Assembly (NCBI GenBank): GCA_017311185.1
Contig: JAESUZ010005462.1
Span: 558,001 to 622,000, forward strand
Direction: 5' to 3'
Origin: Proteles cristata cristata
Lineage: Eukaryota > Chordata > Mammalia > Carnivora > Hyaenidae
DNA: 64,000 nucleotides
Below are positions 1 through 9,960 of the stretch, one piece after another. The notes under the pieces were generated by a model. That model ran no database searches, was not told where the DNA came from, and saw nothing but the letters and a program-made list of their open reading frames with translations. Made by a program: the position numbers and the translations under genes. Position 1 is the stretch's first letter, and every line of letters starts with the position of its first letter.

Positions 1-180
1 GAGACAGAGACAGCATGAGTGGGGGAGGGGCAGAGAGAGAGAGAGAGAGAGAATCCCAAGCAGGCTGGGTGCTACCAGCACAGAGCCTGATGTGGGGCTC
101 AAACCCATGAAACAATGAGATTATGCCTTGAGCCAAAAATGAGTCAAATGCTTAACTGACTGAGTCACCCAGGTGTCCCC
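1..180 (-). mobile_element. CAN-SINE (felid type), cut by window edge
   Basis: Read on the minus strand this is the carnivoran tRNA-derived SINE: the head lies at position 180 (GGGGACACCTGGGTGACTCAG), followed by the B-box region and the CT-rich body, seen here as GAGAGA. The A-rich tail lies outside the window. It is a non-autonomous pol III element mobilised by L1 proteins. Many substitutions suggest it is not recent. Confidence 0.9.
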
Positions 181-642
181 TGTTTAGGTGTGCTTTAAAC
201 TCCTCAATAGGCAGCAGCAAAGTGACTGGTTTTCATTATGTGACAAAACCAGCTGTCTGACCAAGTGGCGGGGGATTAGAGCTGCCCCCAGCACTATGGT
301 TGCAGATGCCTACTGTTCTTTCCCCAAAGTTCTAGCAGGTTTTCATGAATAAATATCTCTCCATTTGTTGTTTACCTTTGGCAAACTTTCAGAGCCATAA
401 AATTGTTTTTTAAATTATTTCATCTGATCTTACACTTGTTTTCTGAGGAAAGGATTTGCTGCCTCTTTATTTTGTTATAACCAGAAGTCCATATCATCAT
501 AGGATATATTATTTTCATCTTTATTAGATAATGTCAGTCTCTATTTCAAAGAACTTTTATCAGTTTACCCTCCTACCAGTAGTGTTTGAGAATTCTATCC
601 TTGCCAACACTTCATCAATTTTTAGAGAGACTTTTTAAACTA

Positions 643-856
643 ATTTTTAAATGTTTTTTAAAAATTTATTTCTGAGAGAGAGAGAGACAACGCAAGCAGG
701 GAGGGTCAGAGAGAGAGGGAGACACAGAATCCGAAGTAGGCTCCAGGCTCTGAGCTGTCAGCACAGAGCCCTACGCAGGGCTAGAACCCACGAACCGTGA
801 GATCATGACCTGAACCATAGTCAGACGCTTAACTGACTGAGCCACCCAGATGCCCC
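643..856 (-). mobile_element. CAN-SINE nested in the tail of another SINE
   Basis: Full-length minus-strand SINE from a T-rich tail complement (643-675) through the GA-rich body to the head at 841-856 (GGGGCATCTGGGTGGCTCAG). The left flank TTTAAACTAATTTTT (about 634-648) recurs after the head as TTAAATTAATTTTTT (about 858-872). This looks like its own target-site duplication, so it inserted into the A-rich tail of the SINE at 857-1070. Confidence 0.9.
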
Positions 857-1070
857 TTAAATTAATTTTTTAATGTTTATTCAGTTTTGAGAGACAGAGA
901 CAGAGCGCAAGCAGGGGAGGGGCAGAGAGAGACAGAGACAGAATCTGAAGCAGGCTCCAGGCTCCAAGCTGTCAGCACAGAGCCTGATGCGGGACTAGAA
1001 CCCACGAACTATGAGATCACAACCTGAGCCAAAGTTGGCCACCCAACTGACTGAACCACCCATGTGTTCT
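857..1070 (-). mobile_element. CAN-SINE, outer member of a tandem pair
   Basis: Second minus-strand SINE directly abutting the first. Its outer target-site duplication appears to be TTTTAGAGAGACTTTTTAA (about 621-638) and TTTTTAGAGAGTTTTTAAA (about 1070-1089), which encloses both SINEs. The head is diverged (ACACATGGGTGGTTCAG) and part of the A-box side is altered. Confidence 0.88.
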
Positions 1071-1660
1071 GTTTTTAGAGAGTTTTTAAAGTAAGTTTTA
1101 AGATCATAGAGTGATCTTAGATCATAGAGTGGCTTACCTTTCCATTCATTTAATGGTATTTTTAGATGAACAGATTTAAGTTTAATTAAATCAAATGAAT
1201 CAATCTTTTCTTTTGCACTTAGTGATTTCCAACCCAAGATCATGAACATATTCTCCTGTATTATCATCCAAAATCCATATTGTTTTATTTATCTTATTAT
1301 GATCTCAGTTCGTCTGAAATGGACTCTTATGTACAAAGGAGGAATGAAATTTTTTTCTTTCTTTCCCTATGGGAGTATTCAGTTAATTTAGCATCATTTG
1401 TTGAAAAAATTATTTTTTCCCCACTGCTCTTGTTCTTAGTCTTTATTTATGCAAGTTTGCCAATGACTGTCAAAATTGATCTTGGAATATTCATGTTCAA
1501 AAGAATGTAGCCAACATCATTTTTATTTACCTTTTCTAATAATTGATTGAAGAATACTTTTACTTTTATTTCAACTTCCCCTTCACATGAAGCAACAGAC
1601 ACAGAAGTAGTCACAGAAATCCCTTAAAAGTGTCCTAAAAACCAACAAATAAATTAAAAG

Positions 1661-1873
1661 AATTTTTAAATGTTTATTTTTGAGAGAGGGAGAAAGAAAG
1701 AGAGCACATGAGCAGGGGAGGGGCAGAGAAAGAGGGAGACACAGAATCTGAAACAGGCTCCAGGCTCTGAGCTGTCAGCACAGAGCCCAACAAGGGGCTC
1801 GAACCCATCAACCATGAGATTATGACTTGAGCCAAAGTCGGTCACTAAATCCACTGAGCCACCCAGATGCCCC
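1661..1873 (-). mobile_element. CAN-SINE
   Basis: Complete minus-strand SINE: T-rich tail at 1661-1682, GA-rich body, complementary B-box near 1797-1807 (GGGCTCGAACCC) and head at 1855-1873 (GGGGCATCTGGGTGGCTCAG). Flanking AAATTAAAAG and TAAATTTTAA may be a decayed target-site duplication. Confidence 0.92.
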
Positions 1874-2374
1874 TAAATTTTAATAAATCTAAACGGCATG
1901 CAAAAGGGATAATTTAGGTAACTACCAAATTGTACCACTGATGTAATATTGTATTTTATTCTTTAGTTTTAAAATAAGTCGTAAGTAAAGAAGAATAAAT
2001 TTCAATTTTAAAGGTATTAATCACATTTTGTAAAATATTTTATATATTAAAGAAAATTTGCATTCATCAAACATGAATGCTTCATCAGACCTCATGCTTC
2101 TCACTCTTGGTTATTGTTTTAAAATTCATTTATCAAACTTCCAAACCATACCATAGAATGGTAAAATTTAAATAACACAGGTTCTATTTCTTTGTCTTAC
2201 ACTGTGTTATCATTGCTTATTTTAAATCTATTATTTAAACATAGGAATATGTAGTACTATGGAGCATACATATATCAGTTTTGAATCATTACATGTTTCC
2301 CCTTGAAACAATTCTATTACTGAGATTTCAAAAAAATTTCCATGTGGAATACAATGTTTCTTTTTTCTTTTAAA
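1874..2374. other. AT-rich unassigned sequence
   Basis: About 500 bp of AT-rich sequence. I see no exon signal, RNA gene or repeat that I recognise. Confidence 0.5.
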
Positions 2375-2495
2375 AAACTTTAGAGTTAAGGTATAATCTT
2401 TATGAAGCAAAACTAACTTATTATTATACTCATCTGTGAATTTTGACGAATGCATTTTGATGTGTAACCACTATTACAGTCAAGATACAGGACAA

Positions 2496-3147
2496 TAAGA
2501 AATAAAATCACTATCTGGAAGAGATATCTGTACCCCATATTTATTGCAACATTATAAGAGCCAAGACATGGACACAACATAACTGTCCATGGATGAATGG
2601 ATAAAGAAATTGTGGTAGATATATACAATGGACTATTATTTAGCCTTAAAAAGAAAGAAATCCTGCCGTTTGCAACAACATGGATAAACCTTTAGGGTTT
2701 CACTTAAGTGAAATAAGCCAAACAGAGAAAGACAAATATTGTATGATCTCACTTGGATGTGGAACCTTAAAACAAAAAAATCAACCTCATATAAATAGAA
2801 TAGATTGGTGATTGCCAAGGATTGGGGGTTGGAGGAAATGGGTGAAGACGGTCAAAGAGTACAACCTTCCAGTCATAAGATAAATAAGTTCTGGGATGTA
2901 ATGTACAGCATGGTGACTAGAGTGAGGAATACAATATTATATCCTTGAAAGTTGCTAAGACCGTAAATCTTAAAAGTTCTCAGTGCACACACACAAAAGG
3001 TAACAATGTGAGGTGATGTATGTGTTAGTTAACCTTATTATGGTAATTATTTTGTAATATACATATATGAAATCATCACATTGTACACCTTAAAGTCACA
3101 CAATAGTATATGTCAATTATATCTCAATAAAGCTTAAAAAAAAAAAG
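2496..3147 (+). mobile_element. LINE-1 3' end inserted into an older L1
   Basis: Sense-strand L1 3' end, truncated at its 5' side. It starts in terminal ORF2-like sequence (…ACAATGGACTATTATTTAGCC near 2626-2646) and runs through the 3' UTR to CTCAATAAAGCTT (3124-3136) and an A-run (3137-3147). The flanks AAGATACAGGACA (2482-2494) and AAGATATGAAACA (3146-3158) look like a diverged target-site duplication. It inserted in the opposite orientation to the host L1. Confidence 0.8.
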
Positions 3148-3702
3148 ATATGAAACACTCCTATTGATCTACCTGTCCTATATGTTAGTAAACCTTTCTT
3201 CCTACATTTGCCCCTGGAGATCAGTGATCTGTTTTCTGTCCCTATAGTTAACGTCTTTTTTCAGGATGTCATGTAAATGCACTCATAAAGTGTACACCCT
3301 TTTGAATCTTTCTTCTATTATTATAGTGCATTTGAGACTTAATCATGCTTTTGTGTGTATCCATGGTTAATTTCTCTATATTGCTGACTAACTTTCCATT
3401 GGAGGCTTACACTCCAGTTTATCCACTTTCCAGTTAAGAGAGGTTTGGATTGTTTCCAGGTTTGGGCTATTATATATAAAGCCACTATAAAATTTCCTGT
3501 GTAGGCTTTTGTGTGAATGCAAGTTTTTTATTTCAGCCGGGCAATTGTATGCTATGTCAAATATTCTTAAGTACTTGATACCTTTTGAAGTAAATGATAT
3601 CATTAAAAGGTTTTTTTGTTTGTTTTTTCAAATTCGAACTCTTGGTTGCTGGGATAGAGAAACTGAGTTTTATATATTGATAATCTATCCAGAAAATGTG
3701 TT

Positions 3703-3943
3703 GGGGCGCCTGGGTGGCTTGGTCGGTTAAGCGTCCGACTTTCGCATAGGTCACGATCTCGCAGTTCGTGGGTTCGAGCCCCGCGTCGGGCTCTGTGCTC
3801 TCAGCTAGCTCAGAGCCTAGAGCCTGTTTCAGATTCTGTGTCTCCCTCTCTCTCTGACTCTCCCCTGCTCAGGCTGTCTCTCTCTCCTAGAAATAAATAA
3901 AATACTGAAAAAAAAATTTTTTAATAAAAAAATAATAAAAAAA
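3703..3943 (+). mobile_element. Young CAN-SINE with intact pol III boxes
   Basis: Begins GGGGCGCCTGGGTGGCTTGG and carries a consensus-like B-box GGTTCGAGCCC at 3771-3781. Then come the CT-rich body and an A-rich tail containing AATAAATAAA. It is flanked by a perfect 10-bp duplication AGAAAATGTG (3691-3700 and 3944-3953). It is the closest to consensus of the SINEs here, so probably one of the youngest. Confidence 0.95.
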
Positions 3944-4125
3944 AGAAAATGTGCTAAATTTGTTATTAATTATAAAAATTTAACATCGATTCATTTGGGA
4001 TTTTTATGTATAAGTGGTTTGCTGCAAATTCCATTTTCTTTAAATTAAGGAAGTTCTTTCTGTTTTTAATTTGCTAAGATTTTTTTCTTTTAATTTTTAA
4101 TCTACATGAAAAAAAGTGATTTATT

Positions 4126-4467
4126 TCCCCCAAGCACTTCACGGAAGTGTCAGTATAGGTACTGAGAAGGGAATAGTTGAGTTCATTTAGATTGGAGGTT
4201 TTGGGAGAACTTGCTAATGGAAACAAAATGGAGCAATAGAGGTTAAGATACTGGCAAAAGGGTAGCTAAGGTGATGAGGCATGGAATTGAAATTGGGTAG
4301 GGAGACAAAAGACACGAGAAAGGAAAAGAGAAGCTTGGATGAATATGTGCAAGGAGAGGGTTAATGGATCAGAAGCAAAATGAGGCTGAAGACAGGCCAT
4401 AGTTGGAGTAAGTGAATGAAGCAGAAAGAGCAGTGACTATAGTCGTTACCTACTAGAATAGTAATTT
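4126..4467. other. Purine-rich unassigned sequence, possibly an old repeat
   Basis: AG-rich text with no open frame. The style (AGAAGGGAATAGTTGAG...GAGGTTAAGATACTGG) resembles the AG-rich strand of very old LINE sequence, but I cannot name a family. A MER5-type element follows directly, with similar text beyond it. Confidence 0.3.
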
Positions 4468-4622
4468 CAACTCTGGTTGCATATTAGAAACACCTGGAGA
4501 GCTATAAAAATGATCAAGTGTCTGTGGCCCACTCTGAGTCAATTAAACTAGAATTTCAACAGGTGGAGCCTAGGCACTGGTATTTAGTGAGCCTCTGGCT
4601 CTAGTGTACAACCAGGGTCAAG
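4468..4622 (+). mobile_element. MER5A-like hAT-Charlie remnant
   Basis: The text CAACTCTGGTTGCATATTAG then AAACACCTGGAGAGCT, and later 'ggcactggtatttagtgagcctctggctctagtgtacaaccagg', matches the non-autonomous hAT element MER5A that I recall. It is about 155 bp long and noncoding. Its ends form a weak inverted repeat. Confidence 0.7.
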
Positions 4623-5558
4623 AGGGCCTCATTGAGGGTGTTGTGTGGGTGATTCCGGAATTGCAGTGTGAGGAATGCAGATGACAATGCGTGGCTGGGG
4701 CAGGATGTAGCCAGATGCCGAAAGTCATGAGGACAGGCTCCAAGTGGCGCGGTGTTGGATGGACATCCATTCGGGTCCAGAGTCGCTCAGGAAATGCACA
4801 GGTGTGCAGTGGAAGAATGAGAGCTAGGTGCTAAAGTCTTTGCAGGATGAGAGGAAGTGCCTGGAGGCCTGGGAGATGACAGAGGAGTACCTGCTTTTAC
4901 AAAATCTGTAGATAAAAAGTGGTCTGGAAACAAGAGTGACTGTGGAGAATGGCACTGACTCTGGAGCATCCTGAGGTACGTAGGAGATGGGAGAAAAGGC
5001 AGCCTCTCCTGTGGTGGCTGAAGGGAACACAGTCACAGAGCTGATGGAGGGTGTCCTCAAGGTCAAGAGGTGTGGGAATCATTCCGAAAATATCAACCTG
5101 TTGTGTAAAACTATACATGACCATACTATGTAACCAATCATGTTTTGCACTAGACCTTGGCTGCTAAACAGCTGAGTGCCCAATTTAGGTCTCACCTGTA
5201 TGAAATGCAAAGACCTTCATATACTTGGGGCCCTCATTTTACTCCTGGCTACTATCATGTTCTGTTTGCTTCAAATCCATTGCTGTTTTTGAAGTTTATT
5301 CTATCTGGGATTATATGCAACTTTGTAAACTACCTGAGACATGTGTTTGGCATGGGGTGGATTATAAATAAATTCATACTAAAGGATTCTTTGCAGTACA
5401 AAATGATTCATTACAGTCCCTTCTTTCCAATACCTAGCTCCACCAGTGTATTTAACTTACTATTATTTTTGTACATCACTCTCTTAAAACACATTTATTG
5501 TATGAAATAAAAAAATTTTGATTTGATATAATTTTCTTTGTATAAATAAAGGGACATT
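4623..5558. other. Unassigned sequence ending in two AATAAA motifs
   Basis: 4623-5080 is AG-rich and may continue the material before the MER5A-like element. 5157-5510 has an open frame of 117 codons that begins with TTG and resembles no protein I know. AATAAA occurs at 5506-5511 and 5545-5550 in AT-rich context, like the end of a transcript, but there is no upstream exon support. Confidence 0.3.
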
Positions 5559-5752
5559 AAATTTTTTTAATGTTTATTTAATTTTGAGAGAGAGAGAGAA
5601 CAGGGGAGGGACACAGAGAGAGGAGACAGAGAACAGGCTCCAGGTTCTGAGTTGTCAGCACAGAGTCTGACGCAGGCTTGAACCCATGGACCATGAGATC
5701 ATGGCCTGAGCCAAAGTTGGACATTTAACTGACTGAACCACCCAGGTGCCCC
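5559..5752 (-). mobile_element. CAN-SINE
   Basis: Minus-strand SINE with the head at 5733-5752 (GGGGCACCTGGGTGGTTCAG). The flanks AATAAAGGGACATT (about 5545-5558) and AAGTAAAGGAACATT (5753-5767) are a diverged target-site duplication. The CT-rich body is shorter than in its neighbours. Confidence 0.92.
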
Positions 5753-8654
5753 AAGTAAAGGAACATTTTAAAGCAAGGAAGAGAAATACAATTTTATATG
5801 ACCTCCTAATTTTAAAAGAATAATCTTTAGGTTAGATAGCAGAACAACTTGCTTCCCCTTCATTTCTGGCCAAAAAGATGCTGAATCTTAGGTTTGGTTG
5901 ATCAAAATTGGCAAATGATTGTTTATAAAGGTAATCACAAAGGACTCAGATGACATTTTTTACCACCTGATTTTGGCACAGTTGAATGGAGAGCTGTCTG
6001 ACAGGTTATGGAAAAACTTAATAAAGGTAGGGAGGTTTTCGTTTTTGTTTTTGTTTTTTTCATGTTGATGGAGGACTGGACATCGATCCAGTGCCTGAAA
6101 ATATATGGCTTGTATATAAAATAGTTCTAATTGTTGCTTGTATCAAATGAATGTTCAAAGGAAATAGAACATGCTTGTTAAGGTCGTGGTAATTATAAAT
6201 CTTTCCAAGCGTCTGGTTTATCTTTTGTGAGATAAAGATGGTAGTAGCATCTACCTCATGGAGATGGGGTGAGAAGTAAATAAGATGGCACATTTGAGTC
6301 ATTAAGCATAGTGCCTGATGTATACTGTAAATTGTTCATAGATGTCAATTTGAAAAAAAAAACCTAACTAACTAAAGGCTTTCACTTTGATCTCACTATA
6401 CCATATTATTCTGATTGCTGCAATGCATCCATAGCTCTCTCTCCAAAAAGATTAATTCCTTAAGAATGGAATATCTCCCTGTTCTGTCCCACAGGGCCAA
6501 ATGCAGTAGACTCTGACAGATTAATTTGGTTCCCTGGATCTATATCTTAACAAATGTCACTGGCATGTTTGAGCCAACAGGCTTTAAGAAATTCACCAGG
6601 AAACTACCTATAATGTGAAATCTACTATCCAATTTATAGATCCATTTGCTTTTAAATGTTCATCAATTGCCTTTTTAGTTTCTCACTTGCCTTTCTAGTT
6701 CACAAATTTATTCACTACTTTCATGACACTGAGACGATGTGAGTATTTTGGATGTTAATAGTGTGTTTTCAAAGCCAACTTGAAAAAATATTTTTTTGGT
6801 TTGAGTTGTGTAGTATTTGGTGAAGTGGAATATTTCTAAGTGATTTCTGCAGGAGTACTTCCTCTTGCTGTTCTCAACACCTTTGGGAATTGGTGGTGGT
6901 GTCTGGCTGGTGGAGACGTGAGTATTTTTTCCCTCCTCCTTAATAGAGTGTTCCACTGGGAAACTTTCTAATTTTCAGGACTTGTGGGGCTTATGTTTTC
7001 TTTTCCTCCTTCAACAAATGTAATCATCAAATCCCCAAAGCAGAAACATGAGAAACTGAGCAAAAATTCTCTGAGTGGTCCCTAAAATCACGAGTACTAT
7101 AATCGGGACTATGAATGTGCACACACCTACATGTTCTATGGCTTTTGAGCTTGACCCACCCTATTATCACTCCAACCTAGTGAGGGAAATTCTATTTATA
7201 AGGAACAAGGCAGCTGGTGTGTGGAGCGCTGGTTCTCAGGCTCACAACCAAAAGCAGGCTTGGCAAGGGGGCCAATTTAGCTAATGAGGAATACAACTTC
7301 CTGAAGCCCTTTCTCTGTTCAAAAATGGGTGTGGAAATGTAGTGGGTGTTCTTTCTGAGATAAAAACCTACATCATTAGGAAAGCCAGCTCAAGCTTTAG
7401 GGATTTTTCTTCTCAATTTTTCCTGATAGTTCAGTTGCCTATAATGACACTTTGTATCACAGACTTTAACCAGAAATCTGAATCCTAGTGAAATTTTTTG
7501 GCTACGGGTTTAATTCACGGCATCCTGCTTTGTTGTTAACTTTGCCTCTGATTAGTCTTTTAAAAATAATATTTCATGCTGTTGGTTTTAGTGAAAGATT
7601 TCTTGTCTCACTGAATTTACTCATGCTGTCTTCTCAAACCTATTTTTTAAATAAAAAATGTGATACATACCTATGGTAAAAAAAGAAAAAAAACTCAGCA
7701 ATATAAGTTAACAAGCAGAAACAAGTCTTTCTTCCACCCTAGACTTTAATCCTCAAAGGCTCCCTCCCCAGAGATAGCCATTGTTACCAGTTTGCTTCGT
7801 ATCCTTCTGGAATTTTCCATGTATAGGCAAGCGTAATATTCTAGGCATAATGATCTGTATCTTGCTTCTCCCACTTAACGTCTCTTTCCATATTAGCTTA
7901 TGTTATCCCCTTTACTCTTTTTCAAAGCTTTTAGTCTTATCTTTTACACTTTATTTTAATTTTTCCAATAATGAGATTTCATTTCCGTTTTCCCCTCCTG
8001 TTCTGCCCAGCCACAGACAGGAAGAACAGGCCTGTGTACTCTTATCCCAGTGGCCCCAGAACATCTCTTGTTAACACATTTTTTTCCTTGCTGATGTTCC
8101 GAAGCCCATAGTTCCTTAAATAGTCCTTCATCCCTTTGATTTTAGTTTTGCCGAACTACTCAAACGCAATTCCCAAGAGTTTTATGTTCTTTTTCATCCT
8201 GGTCTCAGGACCGAAGTGTTTCTCAGATTCTTTTCTGGAAATAAGTTTAGCTGAGATAGAAAGCCGACCAAATTGGGGTCCCTGAGAACTGCGGGTGAGG
8301 GTGAAGGAAAGAAGAAAAGAAAGAATCCCTGACTTAGCTCACCTTCCAGTTTTTTTCCACATCACATTCATCTTCCCTGAATCTCTTCATGGTGGGTGAC
8401 ACCATAAATGGAAGACCAAGTATGTGGAGACTTTTCTTCTATGTTTTACTCACTTCATAATTTATATGCTTCAAAGATTCCTAGCATAGGAGTTGAGGAT
8501 ATATATTCCAGTCTGAGCATGGGTTCTTTCTATCTAAGAAAATACCAAGCAGGAGTAAAACTCTCTTTGATAATTTGATAAAAGCTATGACTCCCTCCAG
8601 AAAAAATGAACAAGTACACGACAACTTATATACTGCCACAAGGTTATTATTTTT
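5753..8654. other. Mostly unassigned AT-rich sequence with MIR and L1 traces
   Basis: No gene or RNA is visible. 6215-6340 resembles a sense MIR (…GTAGCATCTACCTCATGGAG…CATAGTGCCTGATGTA). 7655-7990 resembles an antisense L1M 3' region ('gagatagccattgttaccagtttgcttcgtatccttctgg'). The rest holds only short chance frames. Confidence 0.45.
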
Positions 8655-8830
8655 CATACACTAATGCTGCTAATTATTGAGCAGTTGTTATGTGTTGGGC
8701 ACTGGGTCAAACAGCTCTGCATAATTATTTTTATTTAAGCCTTACAATGTTAGCCCTATGAAGTAGGTGTTGTTACCATCATTTTGTGGATTGAAAAAAC
8801 GAAGGTTCAGAGAGTTTAACACATAGAGGG
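8655..8830 (-). mobile_element. MIR element
   Basis: The complement of the mammalian-wide interspersed repeat is readable. It has 'attattgagcagttgttatgtgttgggcactggg', then 'ttaagccttacaatgttagccctatgaagtaggt', then 'cattttgtggattgaaaaaacgaaggttcagagag'. MIR is an ancient tRNA-derived SINE once mobilised by L2. Confidence 0.85.
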
Positions 8831-9159
8831 TATCAAACGATAAAGTTAGGTTTGAATTGTCTTGAGATCAAGAGTTCCTGGTTAAGGTTCGTCTTTGACC
8901 CACAGAGGCTGACTATGGTGGACTTGGCTTGGAAAGTGTCGAATGCAGGGAGAGACACTGTGGCAGATGGAATGAGCACAGAGAACACACACATGAGCAT
9001 GGTGCAATACTGGGCAGATAGGGCCTGAATGCGCCCCAAACTATGCACTCATAGAGGTGCAGAACACAAAGAATGAAGTATCCTCAAAATTACTGAAAGA
9101 GGAAAGATGGAGGACAGTTGGGTGTTATTATATCAACACGTGGTATGGAAATGGTGATA

Positions 9160-9640
9160 AGAGAAGCCAATGTTACTAAACGCCAATCACGAGTGGAGCA
9201 TTGACCTAAGAGCATTACATGTTTTTTTTTTAAATGTTTTATTTATTTCTAGGAGAGAGAGAGAGAGAGAGAGAGACAGTGTGAGCAGGGGGAGGGTCAG
9301 AGAGAGAGGGAGTCACAGACTGAAACAAGCTCCAGGCTCTGAGCTGGCAGTCAGCGCAGAGCCCGATGCGGGGCTCAAACCCATGAACCGCGAGATCATG
9401 ACCTGAGTGAAAGTCGGACACTTAACCGACTAAGCCACCCAGGCGCCCTGAGCATTACATGTTTTACCTCTCTTAATCTTCATAGCAATCGTATGAGTAG
9501 ATACTATTATTACCCCCATTTTATAGATGGGAATGCTGAGGGATAGTGAGGTTCTATAGCTTGCTACAGACCACACGACTAGTAAGTGGTAGGGTCTAGG
9601 TTTGAAAAAAGGCATTTGAGCACAAGTCTGTCCTTTTACC
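9160..9640 (-). mobile_element. MIR element split by a CAN-SINE
   Basis: The right part (9466-9640) reads 'cttaatcttcatagcaatcgtatgagtag', then a CCCCATTTTATAGATGGG motif, then 'cacgactagtaagtggtagggtctaggtttga', the typical antisense MIR order. The left part (9160-9225) is short and less certain. A young SINE sits between them. Confidence 0.85.
9226..9450 (-). mobile_element. CAN-SINE with perfect target-site duplication
   Basis: Minus-strand full-length SINE with the head at 9431-9449 (GGGCGCCTGGGTGGCTTAG) and (GA)n in the body at about 9254-9276. It is flanked by the perfect 15-bp duplication AGCATTACATGTTTT (9211-9225 and 9451-9465), so it is relatively young and inserted into a MIR. Confidence 0.96.
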
Positions 9641-9719
9641 CCCAGGCTGTGCTGCTGTTGCACTATTTATTTGCAAGCTCCTTCTCCTTTTCTACTTCTA
9701 GGTAAAACCGTTCATTAGT

Positions 9720-9960
9720 GATATTCGAGACCAACATTAATGGCCTAATCTTTGAGCATTCTTCCTGAATCCTCATTTCTTCCTCTCTGGCTTCCAAGAC
9801 ATTCATTGCTCCCTTCTGGATGCCCACAGAACATTTGGTTCATATGTTCTGTTGATGATTTTAGGATATTATATTTTAATTGCTAGATTACAAGTGTCTT
9901 GAGGTCGAAGAAGTCATGTTTTATTTATCTCAGTGCTTGAAACAGCATTGGTGACTGTGG
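9720..9960 (+). mobile_element. L2 LINE 3' region
   Basis: The sense order of the L2 3' end is present: 'cttctggatgcccacagaacatt', then 'ttgctagattacaagtgtcttgaggtcgaagaagtcatgtttt', then 'atctcagtgcttgaaacagc'. It is noncoding and strongly diverged. Confidence 0.65.

Larger units (their letters stand above)
440..1545 (-). mobile_element. Ancient LINE-1 (L1M class) antisense fragment, interrupted
   Basis: Positions 440-620 and 1091-1545 read like the complement of L1 ORF2. Examples are the 'cctaccagtagtgt...ccttgccaacact' wording near 570-610 and 'catcatttgttgaaaaaattattttttcccca' style wording near 1390-1425. Two SINEs (643-1070) interrupt it. It is highly diverged and has no usable frame. 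The assignment rests on remembered L1 wording. Confidence 0.5.
2375..4125 (-). mobile_element. Ancient LINE-1 (L1M class), antisense, split by an L1 and a SINE
   Basis: Three pieces read as one antisense L1. 2375-2495 is the 3' end (TTTTGACGAATGCATTTTGA...). 3159-3702 has the 'gatcagtgatctgttttctgtccctatag' and 'tccactttccagttaagagaggtttggattgtttcc' wording of the 3' UTR and ORF2 end. 3944-4125 resembles further ORF2. The order along the element is preserved across both interruptions. No reading frame survives. Confidence 0.7.

Noticed and set aside
3703..3943. tRNA gene suggested by an intact B-box
   Set aside because: The B-box belongs to the SINE head. There is no tRNA cloverleaf, and the CT-rich body, A-tail and target-site duplication identify a retroposon.
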